From: Dryococelus australis
Lineage: Eukaryota > Arthropoda > Insecta > Phasmatodea > Phasmatidae
Reading direction: 5' to 3'
Length of the DNA: 64,000 nucleotides
NCBI GenBank assembly: GCA_029891345.1
Contig: CM056993.1
Coordinates: 111,268,123 to 111,332,122 of the forward strand
Below the pieces are notes generated by a model. That model was not told the DNA's origin. It did not search any database and worked only from the letters and a program-made list of their open reading frames with translations. The translations under genes and the position numbers were made by a program. Within the stretch, counting starts at the first letter, position 1; the number at the start of each line of letters is the position of its first letter. Positions 46,340 through 58,439 of the stretch are shown piece by piece.

Positions 46340-48249
46340 AGTGTTGATGCCATTGCTTGACCAGCAGTACAGGATGCTTGTGCTCAGACAGTCAATGTGG
46401 CTACCCAGACCAAAATGTCGTTGAGTACACCGAAGGCGACCCAGACCACGACTGTCAGTATGCATTGTGGGCATCTAAAAAAAACTCTCAAGTCTTCTGT
46501 TAGCATATCTTGTCAGGAAGCTACTGCGATAAAATTTGACAAGCCAAAGACTTCATCCCTTACATCCCTTCCGGCAAGTGAATCTGATTTGCAGGATCGC
46601 ATTATCAACTCGCCAACTGGCCAACCTTTCTCTCATCAGCCAGAAGCTGGGATGGCAGTTGATGTTGATTCACAAAACACAGACGAAGGGTCCGGGGGTT
46701 TAAGCTAGTGCTCACAACCACATCTGGAAATTGAAGCAATTTTTTCTGCACATTTCCTTTCCGTAACTCATGTCCCTCAAACAATGGGATTGCTGAGGTT
46801 ATTTTAATAATCTTGAAGAACTGAAACAGTTCCTAGTATTCGTCACCCATACAATCACTTGCCTTCAGGAAACGCACTTTCATCTCACTGATACTGTATC
46901 CCATCAAGGTCACACATTTTACTACCTGGATAACATGTTAATGGACCGTGCTTGTGGTGGTGTCTGTCTTGTGGTGGAGGATTCTGTTTATCATAAAGCT
47001 GGTGCCGTTCACACTGCTCTGCATGCAGTGGCGGTCATGGTGTTCCTCTGTATACAATATATGTACCCCCACACCAGCATACTAGGTTAGTTGATTTTTG
47101 AGGAGCTTTCATCTCAGCTCCCATATCAATTTCTGGTCATTAGCAACTTTTAGATATGGGGGTCACACCACAGGGATGGCTGGGGTCGTGTAGTAGAGTC
47201 GACTCATCAGTTCTAATATTGCCCGGTTGAACACTAGTGCTACAAACTTCACCAACCACACTGGCACTTTGTTCTCTGTAGATCTTTCTTTTTGTAGCTC
47301 AGCTTTGGTCACCCACTTTGATTGATCTATTTATCCAGATCTCTGTGGAAGTGATCATTACCCAATCATATTGGATCATATGTCGTTTGCTGCATTACCC
47401 ATATTACCTCGTGGGTGCTTATGAAAGCAGACTGAGCTAATTTCCAGCATTCTCTCCACTTCACAGCTGAGGTTTTTCTTGACGTGAATGTGATACTGGA
47501 AGTGTTAAACTCTGTGGTTGTGTCAGCTGGGGAGGTTGTCATCCCCCAATTTTCATCTCGTGATTGTAGGTGTGTTTCTTGGGCAAGTGACAAATACAAG
47601 GATGCTATCCAAGCCCGACGACATGCGCTCAGATGCTTTTGTGCTCACCCTACTCGATCTAACCTGGAGCTCTTCTGCATCTGTCAGGCTCGTGTTCGAT
47701 ATGTCACTGAGGACAGCCGGTAGAAATTCTGGAGGGATTTCATTTATTTACTGACTACATGCTACAAGTAAGTTTGTCTGGGACACTGTTCAGAAGCTGT
47801 GCGGACAATCTCTCAGCACGCAGGTTCAATTCCTTTGGGTCAGTAACAATATTGTTGCTGAAGGGGCAAACGTAACAGATTTGTTGGGTTAGTATTTTGT
47901 AGATGTTTTGAGCAGTGCACGTTACACTCCATCATTTTGAGCTGTCAGACATGCGAGATGGTTTGGTGTCCACTTTGGCAGCTTGGGTGAGGAGGACTAC
48001 AACCAACCTTTCACCCTTCTTGAGTTGGAGCAGCCTTTATCGCTCTCAAAACATACTACATCTGTTGGCTTCAACAACACCCATTAAGCTAGGTTGCAAC
48101 ACCTCCCACTCGACAGGAATCTGTTTTTCCTGAGAGTTTGTAATAAGGTTTGTACAGTTGGTGTTTTTGCCTTGAAGGGGTGCTAGTCAACTCTTGGGGA
48201 TGTTTCCAGCTATTTTCGTATTTCTCTTAGCAGCTGTGGTTGTAAGACC

Positions 48250-48573
48250 ATGGAGTGTATGGTTAATGCGCGTCTGTTATATTCCCTTGAGATCTGGCCG
48301 TTTTTCTTGCCTCTTCAGTGCGGTTTCCGCCAAAATCGTTCTGTGGTGGATCATTTCATCAGTTTGGAAGCTTCCACACAGGCCATGTTTTTGCGATGGC
48401 AGCACCTTCTTGTTGTCCTCTTTGACCTGGAGAAGTGTATGACACAACATGGCGAAATGGTATCTTGCGGCAGCTGTCTGCTTGGCGATTTTGTGGATAT
48501 TGCCCAGGTTTTATACAGAAATTTATGTCGTTTTGTACCTTTGGAGTTCACATTGGTGCTTCCTATTATCTAG
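48250..48573 (+). pseudogene. LINE copy B reverse transcriptase core fragment
   Basis: The frame holds LQCGFRQNRSVVDHF, the fingers/palm signature of Jockey/I-type RTs (Q-x-GFR-x-x-RS-x-x-D), and LLVVLFDLEKCM, the first catalytic Asp motif (FFDLEKAYD-type, with Ala-Tyr altered). The second catalytic motif falls in another frame beyond 48600. Inactive. Confidence 0.85.
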
Positions 48574-49535
48574 AGTTTCTTCAGGAGAATGGTGTACCAC
48601 AGGGGGGCATTTTGAGTGTCTGTCACTCTGTTTGTTATCGCCATTGGCATTGTGTCTGTCATTCAACCACTTGTGGAATGTGCTCTGTATTTTGATGACT
48701 GTACCATTTTCTGCAGTGCTGCATCTCTGTGCATGGCAGAACGTCAGGTCCAGCTAGCCATCCACCAACTTGGCAACTAGGCAGACAGCTGTGGATTATA
48801 CTTTTCTACCGCCAAGACACAGGTGGTCAACATCTGTAGAAAGCGTCGCATCTGTCCTCCTCCCGATGTGCTTTTGTATGGCTCTGTTTTGCCAGTTTCC
48901 CATACTGTCTTATTTCTAGTCTCTTGTTTAATTGTAAACTCTCTTGGTGGAGTCATGTTCCATCCCTGAAGTCTTGCTGTGTAAGGGACCTGAATCTTTT
49001 GGAAATGTCATGTGATTGTGACTGGGGTGCTGACATTCACCCTTCTTCGGCTGTATCGTGCCATGTTTCATAGCAAACTAGGAAATGTCAGTGTCATTTA
49101 TTGTTCTACTTGGCTGTCCTAGCTAAAGCAGTAGCGTGTGTACACCATGCTGGTATTAGCATTGTGACGGGCATTTTGCATGAGCCCATTAGTCAGTGTT
49201 TGTGCCTTTACTGATGAACCTCCTGTCCACTACAGGCGTGACCAACTGCTGCTTTCCTATGGAGTGCGGGTGCATTCGTATTCTTTGCAGCTTCACCACA
49301 CTGCTTTTCTCCATCTGCTCCTTGAATGGCTGTACTCCGCTAGGCCATGTTCTTCTCAGCCAGCATCTGTCCAGTTTAAACATGCACTGGAACGATATTT
49401 CTTACTTGTGTGTGTGTTGCCTTTGCCTCACCATGAATAGCCATGGCTAACAATAAGGTGCATGCACCTGAACCTAGCGGAATTCGCCAAGATGACCACT
49501 CCTGCTGTTGTTTGCAAGGGCCTTTTACTTGATCT

Positions 49536-49880
49536 TTGTCTTTCGTGTTTTGTGGTTTTATTTGCTTTTTCACTGATGGTTTCAAATCAGATATCTCAAC
49601 TGGGTATGTCTTTGTCACTGGTGCTTCTCAGTATCTTTTTGGATTTCATCCACCTTGCAGAATTTTAACTGCTGAGCTTTTTGCAATTTTCATGGCTCTG
49701 TATTTTATTAGTAGACTGTCTCTCCGTAAATGCCTTGTGTGCTCTGATTCAATGAGTGCCTTGACAGCCATTCAGTCTGGCCTCACAGCTCACCCACTTC
49801 TCTCCGTGATAAAGGATAATCTGGTGGGGAGTGTGCATATTGGTGTTCGCATCATCTCTCTATGGGTTCAGGGTATGTAG
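49536..49880 (+). pseudogene. LINE copy B RNase H domain fragment
   Basis: Contains LTAELFAIFMAL and CLVCSDSMSALTAIQSG, the Glu and Asp regions of an RNase H1-type fold carried by I-group LINEs, but ends in a stop at the LWVQG position where the last catalytic segment should begin; that segment continues in another frame (GNEAADIEA). Confidence 0.85.
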
Positions 49881-50400
49881 ACATCCCTGGCAATGAAGCA
49901 GCGGATATAGAGGCAGCCTTTCACCCTACAATCCTTGTGTCCCTGTGCACGATGTGTTGCATGCACTCTGAGACCTTGTCTGGCATTCTTGGTAGTGGGA
50001 GTGGACTTCTCTCCCTCTGTCCATCCAGTTACTGGCCATCTCTGACTTGCCTGTTTGCACTGGTTTAGATGTCTCATGCACCTGCACGGAAGACGTTGTG
50101 CTTTCTTGCCTTCATATCAGGCACACTTGTCTGACACACAAATATCTGCTTTGTGGCAAACCCACTCCTGAGTGTGATGTTTGTGGTACCCCCTTAGCTG
50201 TCCAGCACATTCTGGTGATGTGTTGCAGGTATGACCGGGCTTGTTGCACTTTTAATTTTCCTGATGACCTACAGCGAATGCTGTGTGATGGGAGTATGTC
50301 TGTGTGCTGTGTATTCCCATTTTCATGTGCAACATGTCTTTTTTAATGTTTTATGGTTTTTTTTCTTTTGTTGCTCTACTGGAGTATTTGTTCCTATTTA

Positions 50401-50913
50401 AAAAAAAGAATCCTACAATATAAATTATAAATAATTCTTGAAAAATCCAACATGGCTAACTGAAAATACAAAATGGCAGAAAACCAGTTTTTAGATTTCT
50501 TGGGACTTTTTGTATCATGAACTGGAACACTTCATTAACACACAAGTGAATGTTTCAGCTTGTTGTTTTGAATTTATGGGTTGGTCTTAAATGTGGTCTT
50601 TTTTTGCCTGTACTAACAAGATGTCTGCATGAAACGAGTTCAGTATGAACAAAGTTTGAGTGTAAATGTTCATAAAAGTTTGTATATTTGAGTAGGTCTC
50701 TAATTTAATCACACATTTCCTTAAATTGTATTTCGTTTAATGATGAATTTTATCATCAGACAAAACAATTGACAATGTAAAACTAATACAATTAAATACA
50801 CATTGCATGTCTGCTTCAGTTTTGCAGAAATTCAGTAATACTGATCATTGATCTATTAACATTATCAATTGTAGATAAGTATAAACAAAGCACTAAGCAA
50901 ACTATAATTGACA
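50401..50913. other. Intron sequence, no gene seen
   Basis: AT-rich sequence after the LINE 3' tail. No exon, RNA gene or recognisable mobile element is supported. Confidence 0.5.
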
Positions 50914-50991
50914 ATTGTATGGGAGTACTTCACAATCTTGTTGGTGGAATAGATTGTATGGGAGTACTTCACAATCTTGTTGGTGGAATAG
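50914..50991. repeat. Perfect two-copy tandem repeat, 39 bp
   Basis: ATTGTATGGGAGTACTTCAC and the following 19 bases are repeated exactly at 50953. The identity of the copies indicates a very recent duplication or an assembly artefact. Confidence 0.95.
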
Positions 50992-51722
50992 CTCGTGTGT
51001 GACAAATCATCAGGTTTTAGCGCAGCTACAGAAAAGGAAGGGGATAGCAGTCGTATATATTGAATATCACATCAACCGAGTTTCCAACACATGTAACCAA
51101 GTTACTGTTTTCATTCCGGCACATTTTTAGCAGTTTAGCAATGTAAAATTATTGACTTTGTGGACACAAAAGGTGATTGTTTAGTGCAAATATTGGTTTG
51201 TTTTTGCCCTAAAAGAATTGTGACTTGACTTGCACATGCAGTAGCTCAGTGTGTACTGGAAAACAATACAACTCAAAGGATGAGTCAATATTTGTTAGTT
51301 CGACTCAACTCGATTTTATGAGTCTCTGCCCATCACTAGACAGTACCCTTCAACCTATATAAATAAAAAAAAATTAAAACATTCAACTAGGTTTTATTTA
51401 TGGAAATAATATAACCACTGCCAAGAGCATTTCCAGTGGATATAACAGAAGTTTATAATGTTTCCTTAGGATTTCAATGAGATGATAAAGAGGGTGTAGT
51501 GTAAAATATGTAATAATATTATATAAAATTGTGAAATTTTGATGTTTTTATCATATGGAAATAAGTAATTTACAAAAATTTATTAATCTTCAGTCAATCC
51601 GTGAGGCTCTGTAACCAAAACTCTTTGACTGTATGTTTGCTACTTAATCTAGACTAGGATAAATTATATTCTTACTTATAGAATTTTTCCTGATGAGTTT
51701 GATTTTTGTGTAATTTTAACAG
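50992..51722. other. Intron sequence before exon 8
   Basis: AT-rich; no exon or recognisable element. It ends in GTGTAATTTTAACAG at 51722. Confidence 0.6.
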
Positions 51723-52016
51723 ATTTTGAGTGAAAGAGTGGAACATATTCAGGATGACCTGGGTTGCCTGGGACTTCTCTCAGCTGTGGAATCAGAGAAA
51801 GTCGGCTCTCTGCTGTCCTTAGCATCTCAAGTGGAACAGCAGGTCGGAGATGAGCTGGAAGGAGCGACAGTTTTACGGGAAAGACTCCAGGTTATCCAGT
51901 CTGGACTGTTTCGTGTTAGGCGGGACCATCAGAGGGCATCTGGTGTGCTAGATCAGTGTGAGGCCAGCGAGAAGTTGGGCAGCGAGGTGGTGGAACAGGC
52001 CTTCAGCAACTGCAAG
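51723..52016 (+). CDS. Msp300: Internal exon 8, nesprin/MSP300-like gene (spectrin repeat)
   Basis: Ninety-eight codons from acceptor TTTTAACAG (51722) to donor GTCAGT (52017), phase 0 at both ends. It begins ILSERVEHIQDDLGCLG and ends VVEQAFSNCK. The heptad pattern fits spectrin helices B/C; there is no Trp, which is common in degenerate repeats. It joins in frame to the preceding SLYIERLQ and the following VVAQELESHWAD. Confidence 0.88.
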
Positions 52017-52882
52017 GTCAGTTTGAATTACAGGGTAGACTGTGTCGTGTTAGAAAGTGGTTGTATCTCTTCCTATTCAGATGGTTCAAGGTTAATTGAG
52101 CACTTCTAAAAGCCTTTACATAAATGTGCAGAGATTTTTTTTTCCAATTGTAAGTTAAAAAAATTCTTCCTTAACTGTAAACCGGCTGGATGAGTTGAAC
52201 TGATTGCTGCTAACATTCTTGTAACCAGCTATTATATGACACTATAGAGTTATTTTTAATTATTCTATATAACTTATGTTTGATTACAGTTATGTTGGAA
52301 AACCAGTATTTGGGAACATGCCTAGTTATTGTAGTGTGCAGATAAACAATAATGCTAACAATAACACTTCAATGAATACATCATTAGAGACTTGAAGAGG
52401 GATGCTATTTTTTTTTCTCCAAAAGTGGTGTTATTTTTTCTCAAATTTGAGACAAAAAAGGAATGCTGTTATTTTTTTTTATTACTAAGACAACATGGAA
52501 CTGAAATTTTTTTTCTCTTCAAAATTACATGAAATAGTTTCTTGATATGAATTACCCCAATAGACTTAATGTACTATGGAATGTACCTTATACTCAACAA
52601 TTTTCAAATGCTGGTTGTGTCTTGCAGGGATTTTAGAGATGAACTTGGAAGTGAAAATTATTTTAAAGTTAAGTATTTTGCAATGACATTTTATGAGTAA
52701 TGTTTAAAATGGCAGAAGTTTAAAAACATAAAAAGTCTTCTCAGTTAAAAACCTTGTAAAAATGTGTAAAATCGCAGTTATTAACAGCAGTTTAAAACTC
52801 TTTAAAGTTCAAAACTAGAAGCAATGTTTTAAGACAGCAAGAATTACACACAGTTAAGCACTAACATAAAAGTGAAGAGATT
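52017..52882. other. Intron sequence, no gene seen
   Basis: AT-rich with T runs. GGATGCTATTTTTTTTTCTCC, repeated loosely near 52400-52480, has an inverted relative near 54370-54440 (AAAAATAATA...CCTC), possibly arms of a larger decayed repeat. Tentative. Confidence 0.35.
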
Positions 52883-53094
52883 TTTGAGAGTCAATGAGGG
52901 TGATTGAGTTAAGTATGGAGCAGCGCCAGAATGCAAGGGTGGGGGAAACAGGAGGTTCCCGAGAAAACTCGCCGACCAAGGACATCGTCTGGCACGATTC
53001 CCACATGCGAAAGTCTGGAGTGACCCGACTGGGAATTGAACCTGTATCGCCTTGGTGGGAGGCGAGTAAGCTAACCGCTCAGCCACCATGCTCC
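52883..53094 (-). mobile_element. tRNA-derived SINE, copy 2
   Basis: On the minus strand the head reads GGAGCATGGTGGCTGAGCGG with an A box (GTGGCTGAGCGG), followed by a B box GGTTCAATTCCC (+ strand 53031-53042). The body contains GGGAATCGTGCCAGACGATG and ends in CACCCTCATTGACTCTCAA. The same head and tail occur in the copy at 12353-12520. The tRNA-like head resembles a Ser/Leu-type tRNA, but the anticodon arm is not conserved. Better preserved than copy 1. Confidence 0.88.
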
Positions 53095-53269
53095 TACTAA
53101 TATAAAAGGTTTCCAAGTTTGAAAAAATACACAATGTTTACTACACACAATTTTTCACTAACATGAGTCTTCTTAGATCAAAACAACATACAATGTTTAG
53201 ATTGGTACAAATTATACACAGTTATAATATAAGTACGTGCTTGGTTCAAAACAATATGTATAGTTGATG

Positions 53270-54080
53270 TCTGACGTACGGGGAAATGAGTATATACTTA
53301 CACGTCACAGAGACTCAGTTTTTATCTAGGTGCTAGATTGGGCACTCCTATTTGAAGTGGGGGGTCTAGTCTTGATGGGGCACTGGTGCATATCTGTTAT
53401 ACAAGACAGGCCTGGTTACTTTTTGGCAGAGCACAAAGTCAGGTTCAGGTAGTAGGATATTGCGCAGGGACCAGGTATGCAACGGCTAGGGTAGGTAGGT
53501 GATTTGGCTGGTAGCCTACTACCTACCATGGGAACTCTTCAGGGCCAGTTCATATGAGGTCAGCAAACAACTCCTTTGGTACCTCTGGTGTCACTGGATC
53601 ATGCAGGTGTCTCAGGACCTGGGTCTGTTCCTTGGAGTTAAGCTTTGCAATGGATGCTACCAAGGTGGCGGACAGCTCGTGCAGGTGCCCAGAGACCAGC
53701 AGTGTCTGCGTAATTCTCTCTCAGACCACGCCATTTGGAGTAGGTTATCTGGATTCACATACACACCCTCTCACAAGCGTGAGATTCCTTGTGATCGTAT
53801 TTACGTATCCAGCCACATGTGGGCCGTCGACTGAGTGAACATCCTATTCCAACACCTGGCGCAGAAGCGCAGTACGCACTGGAACTCAGTCCTGACTTTC
53901 TCGGATCACAGCACATGGGTGTTTTGTCCTAGCAGAGTCTTCCCAACTGGGAATGCCTGCTTTCCTGGCATGGAGGTGCTGTAGAAAAGCCAGCAAGCAC
54001 CGAGCCGACAAGCTGGACTAGGATCAGTGTACCTGTGTAGGCTCCGCCATTCTGTCTACGAGGTAGACAAAATGGTTGGC
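53270..54080. mobile_element. GC-rich transposon-like block, class unknown
   Basis: A compositional island in AT-rich intron with no recognisable protein and no clear terminal repeats. The two overlapping 90-110-codon plus frames at 53499-53838 lack domains and splice signals. It may belong with the other GC-rich repeats of the window, but I see no strong block match. Confidence 0.3.
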
Positions 54081-54905
54081 TGTGCTAGGTGCTTGTGTTA
54101 ATAACTACGATTTTACTCATTCATTTGATTACAGCTTTCAATATGGAAACGAGATTCTATAAAATCAAAAGAAACAATGTTGATGCTTTATCATTTCACA
54201 AGGTAGATCTCTAAAATCCGTGCAAGAAGTCTCAAGCATTTGACAATTGTTCAGTATAAGGTACATTCAATATTTCATCAAGTCTATTGGGGTACTTCAT
54301 ATTGAGAAACTATTGCATGCAAACAGAAAAGAAATGAGGTTCCATGCTGTTGGTTAATTCAAAAAAATAATAGCATTCCTGTTTTTGCCTCAGATTTGAG
54401 AAAAAGTAAGACCACTTTTGGGGAAAAATAATATACCTCTTTTCAGGTCTCTAATGACGCAAACTATTTGCAGGTGTTTACAATTTCTTTCAGCTGCAGT
54501 CCTGAGCCTAACAGAAATTTTTTACTGTAAGTTGTGATGTAGTAACTTAAAACTTCGTAAATGCAAATGTTTCATTGTAAATGCTTGCAACCAACTCACG
54601 GCCAATTTAAATGGTACAGCCCTCTACTACTAGCACTGTTAGTTCACATTCCACCACAGCTATAATGCAATGCCATGTTGATATTTTTTGTCTGTTGTGT
54701 CATTGTATCATGTCCTTAACAATGTACAAAAATTGTATACTTTTGAATGTGTTTGCAGAAGTAAAATGCTTTAATTTTCCCGGAATTACAAAGAAAAAAA
54801 AAGTTTGTTTTCATCACACAAAGCTACATGGTATGTGAATAAAAGCAATAAAAATTAGTTTTTGTTTTGTTACTGCACAACTACCAACACACTATAACTA
54901 TCAGT
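54081..54905. other. Intron sequence, no gene seen
   Basis: AT-rich sequence between the GC-rich block and the MITE. Apart from the possible inverted relative near 54370-54440 of the T-rich stretch at 52400-52480, no feature is supported. Confidence 0.4.
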
Positions 54906-55315
54906 TGTTCACTGTAAAATGAGCACTTTTGAAAGACCTGCTTAGGGTCTACTGGTATGTACGTTGTTTATTCTTCCACCATATTTAAACTTTACGTTGC
55001 CATGGGCCTCATTACTTTATTCATCCGTCTGTCAAGTGAAACTGTGAAATTATTAAAGAAGTAAATGTTTCACAAATCTCATAATTTTTAACACTTAGAT
55101 GTATTTAAAAAAACAGAAAGCGAAAGAAATAATTTAAGTTATCTCAAACAGTTACCTAACACTTTATTCAATGTTAATATTTAGAACTACTTTCTCTCCA
55201 TCGTTACCAACATTACTGGGCGCATGTTACTCAGTGCACCCGTTAAAAAATATACAGGAAGGAGCAGTGATTTTTTTTTAAGGTAGATTTCAAAAGTGCT
55301 CACTGTATCGTGAAC
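54906..55315. mobile_element. MITE with TGTTCAC...GAGCACTTTTGAAA inverted ends
   Basis: The left end TGTTCACTGTAAAATGAGCA (54906-54934 in full) and right end TTTCAAAAGTGCTCACTGTA (55288-55315 in full) are inverted copies with few mismatches over 28 bases. The 350 bp interior is non-coding. A third copy of the end occurs at 8598-8625, so this is a dispersed family. Confidence 0.75.
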
Positions 55316-56947
55316 AGCCTTTTAGGGACAAGATTCAGGGGAATTTCATTTCTAAAAATACCAGTTTTCTATGGTAGGTATCGGTTTTATTATGAAAGAC
55401 TTATTGAAACTTTATAGCTAAAATTGTGCATTATTAAAGCCAAAATTGTACCGTGTTATTTTAACGTAGATTTAAAAAAATTAAATATTGATGATCAATT
55501 AACGTAAAAATTTTATAATATTTATGCAAATGCATGAATAAATGAAAGCATTTTATTTTAACTAATATCACGCAGAGCATTACCATAGGTGAAAAAATCA
55601 CTTGTTAGGGTTTTAACATTTTTTCTAACTCATATTGAGGTTCCTAGACAGTGTGGTTATTTTGTTGCAATTTTATAAGTGTCTTCAATTTGGTTTTATA
55701 GAGAACAAAACACTCCAACCTGGAAATCAAACTTTTTTTGTATTTGCATTTACAATTTTGCTATTCTCATTAAGTTATAATTTTAATGTTATCCATACAA
55801 AGTAGGATAAATACTGCTGTTATTCACTCAGTCAAAATGACAACAACCTAAGTGTAATTTTTTTTCTTCCCATCATCTGAAATCTTAAATTATATTATCA
55901 CTTGGTTTCTATATATTTTGGTGCAAATGGTTGGTTATAATTTCTCAGATAAAATAATGTTATATTTTGGCCTAATTAAATTTCATTTTGTGCTTTAACT
56001 GAAATTTCAGTGTTAGGAGGTGTATTAACTTGTTTTAGTGTTTGGCTGTGTTTTAACATGCATTTCGGTGTTATTTTGGTTTTATCTCTATTCACTGTAT
56101 AATATTACATACTGTAACCTTTTCATTCCTATTTCTTCAGCTACAAACCGTAAGGAAGAATAAATATAGCCTTTTTTCCATAAATGTTACAGTAAATCGG
56201 ATGTTTGTAAAGGTTGTTTGTAGTGTTTCTGGTTTTTATCACATTTATAAACGAGTTATTCAGTAATATACCAATGTAAACGACTTTGTTCAGATCTAAT
56301 CGTTGATTTACCACTGCCTCAAATGGCAAAAATTCATAAAAATTACCTGTTAACATGATTAGTAACTGTTCAGTAGCTATGGAATAAAAGGTCAAATTGT
56401 ATGACTTCAAATGAGTAAGCATATAATGTGGAGCAAATAACCACTTGAGATGGGAATGTAAATTACTGTATGCACAATTTTTGCCGACGATATTCACAGT
56501 TTGAATTTGAATAATTCTTAAATTACGATTTGCAACTATTTTAATTTTCGAATATTGGGACAACCCTAACGGACATTAAAGTTAGTGTTTCTGGTTTTTT
56601 TTACTAATTAGAGTACATATTTTAATGTTAGTAACACTTTTACTTTTCTAACAAATCCAGAGTTATATTGTATGGCACACGAATAAAGTGATCAAACTTA
56701 TGGCAATGCTAATTTTACATATGGTGGAATGATACAAAATGAATGAGCTGAAAGATTTGGGCATCTCGTAACAACAAGGTTTTGAGAGCCGATGATACAA
56801 AATGAACATTTGTAGTCCATTATAAGCAAATTTGTTACAAGTACTCAGTTAGCCATGAACTGCCTGTAGCTGTGTGGTGACATGAAATCTTGTATGTAGG
56901 TATTATAATTTGTGTAAATAGAAGGTGACTGAAGGTATGTGTGATAG
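55316..56947. other. Intron sequence before exon 9
   Basis: AT-rich. The 140-codon minus frame 56141-56563 is low-complexity Asn/Ile/Leu-rich and has no recognisable domain. A hAT-like terminus (CGAATATTGGGACAACCC) ends near 56568. The acceptor is ATGTGTGATAG ending at 56947, with a weak pyrimidine tract. Confidence 0.45.
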
Positions 56948-57280
56948 GTGGTGGCACAGGAGCTGGAGAGCCACTGGGCAGACATCATGGCTCTGCGGCA
57001 GCAGCTGCACAACCTGCCAACCAGCCTGCGGGTGTCCATGTCGCCTGTGCAAGTGGAGCGAGACATCTCGCAGGTACAGGACCAACACGCTGCCCTGGAG
57101 GACCGCTGCCGTCATCTGCTGGCACTCTTGAAGGACCGTCTCAGCCTGTGGCGCAGGTTCCATCGCCAACTGGAGGTGCTGCAGCAGTCCGTGCAGGAGG
57201 CTGACTACATGATGGAACTGCTTACGGTGCAGGGCTCTGTCGACTACGATCGTCTGGTCAAGGCTACAGAGCGCCTCGAG
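56948..57280 (+). CDS. Msp300: Internal exon 9, nesprin/MSP300-like gene (spectrin repeat)
   Basis: One hundred and eleven codons, GC-rich, donor GTGAGT at 57281, phase 0 at both ends. It begins VVAQELESHWADIMALRQQL and contains LLALLKDRLSLWRRFHRQL, with two Trp in helical context, then EADYMMELLTVQGSVDYDR and ends KATERLE. About one spectrin repeat. The acceptor (GTGATAG) lacks a strong pyrimidine tract but is the only one keeping phase 0 with the previous exon. No later exon of the gene was found before the window ends. Confidence 0.88.
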
Positions 57281-58439
57281 GTGAGTACCTCTGCCTTCCA
57301 ACCAAGCGTGCAGTTATTTTGTATTTACTCATTACAGTGATAATGAAGTACTGAAAACTACAGAATTACAACTGAGGGCCCTCTAATGCAAAATATTTAC
57401 GTGGGCAGGCTGGTGTAGATTGTATTTTAGTACCCCCTTACTTTACTCTTTACATCTGTTTTCTCATCCTTGTTCCCCGCAACCTGTTCACAGCTGTACA
57501 AATACAAATATATTCCTGCAGTCATTTCTTTTTAATTGAGCATATGTTATAACATTATGTACGTAAAATAAGTGTAAACTCTTTACTAAATAGCTTGACA
57601 TTTTACTTTTAAAGTTTTTGAAGGTTGTTAGACCAAATTTATAGTTTTCCATTGTGAGTTTTATTAATTACATTATGATAAACTAAGCAAAAAGTTTGCA
57701 CTGGAGTGTTAATAAGCCTATTAAAAATTATATCACATCTGATACTTTGTAATTAAATGTTTCAGTATTAATAAACAAATGAAAAGAACTTGGATTATTT
57801 ATACATGAAATTCAAAAGTCCACTTTTAGGGCTTTTTTTTAATTAATTACTTACTTAAACATTTAAACAATTAATTACTTAAACATGAAATTAAAATGTT
57901 CATTTTGTCGGGCTTCTTTTGTTTGGGCAAAGTCTTTAGTGGTTCAGTCTGCATCAGTCTCGTCAAGAACATGTTTTATTGACTGTTGCCAGTCTCACTA
58001 AAAGTCCTGTAACATTTTTGATCTTAAGACCATGGTAATACATGAGTTTGACTTTACAATATTTTCTTTCTTTGGATGCAACTGTCAGAGGAAGGGTTAA
58101 TGTAATTTGGAGTGCCACAGCAGTTACATGTGGTAAGTTCTTACAGAGCTTGTTTGCTAGTAATGTATTTTAGCAAGTGTAGTGAACTATCTGAAGGTTT
58201 TTTAGGTTCATTATAAAGAAAGAAGCACTAGAAGTTCTAAATATTAATTTTTGACACTCACGGCTCCGTTTGAGTGATGTTACGATACAAGCAGGTTTTT
58301 ATAATGCAGGCTTGTTTCACTGGTTAATGGGCAGCGAGAACAAAATTAATTGGTTACAGGGGCACAACCTGTATAAAGTGTGGGCAGTTACCTGCCTGCT
58401 GGGTACAGTCTGTGTTCGGCTTGGCTGTCGGCTGGGTGG
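57281..58439. other. Intron sequence after exon 9
   Basis: AT-rich, with a small internal duplication of TTAATTACTTA(C)TTAAACAT near 57840-57890. No exon. Confidence 0.5.

Larger units (their letters stand above)
44640..50400 (+). mobile_element. LINE copy B, near full length, decayed (I/Jockey-like)
   Basis: In order: 5' leader with TACCACCACGGCTACCCCA and a CATATCGTAAGAGGTGACTAA block (about 44665-44725); ORF1 with CCHC knuckles (about 45650-46700); endonuclease (about 46860-47750, CLQETHF motif); reverse transcriptase (about 47760-49000); RNase H (about 49560-49920); a C-terminal Cys/His segment (about 50080-50290); and a 3' tail. An ORF1 with zinc knuckles plus AP-type endonuclease, RT and RNase H fits the I/Jockey group of LINEs. 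Every domain is interrupted by stops or frameshifts. It lies in the 42733-51722 intron, sense to the host gene. Confidence 0.9.

Noticed and set aside
52883..53094. A functional tRNA gene on the minus strand
   Set aside because: A and B boxes are present, but the anticodon arm and acceptor pairing are not, and a second copy with the same non-tRNA tail shows it is a SINE.
56141..56563. A 140-codon minus-strand frame as a gene
   Set aside because: Composition follows AT-rich DNA (Asn, Ile, Leu, Lys), no recognisable domain, and it ends in a hAT-like terminus.
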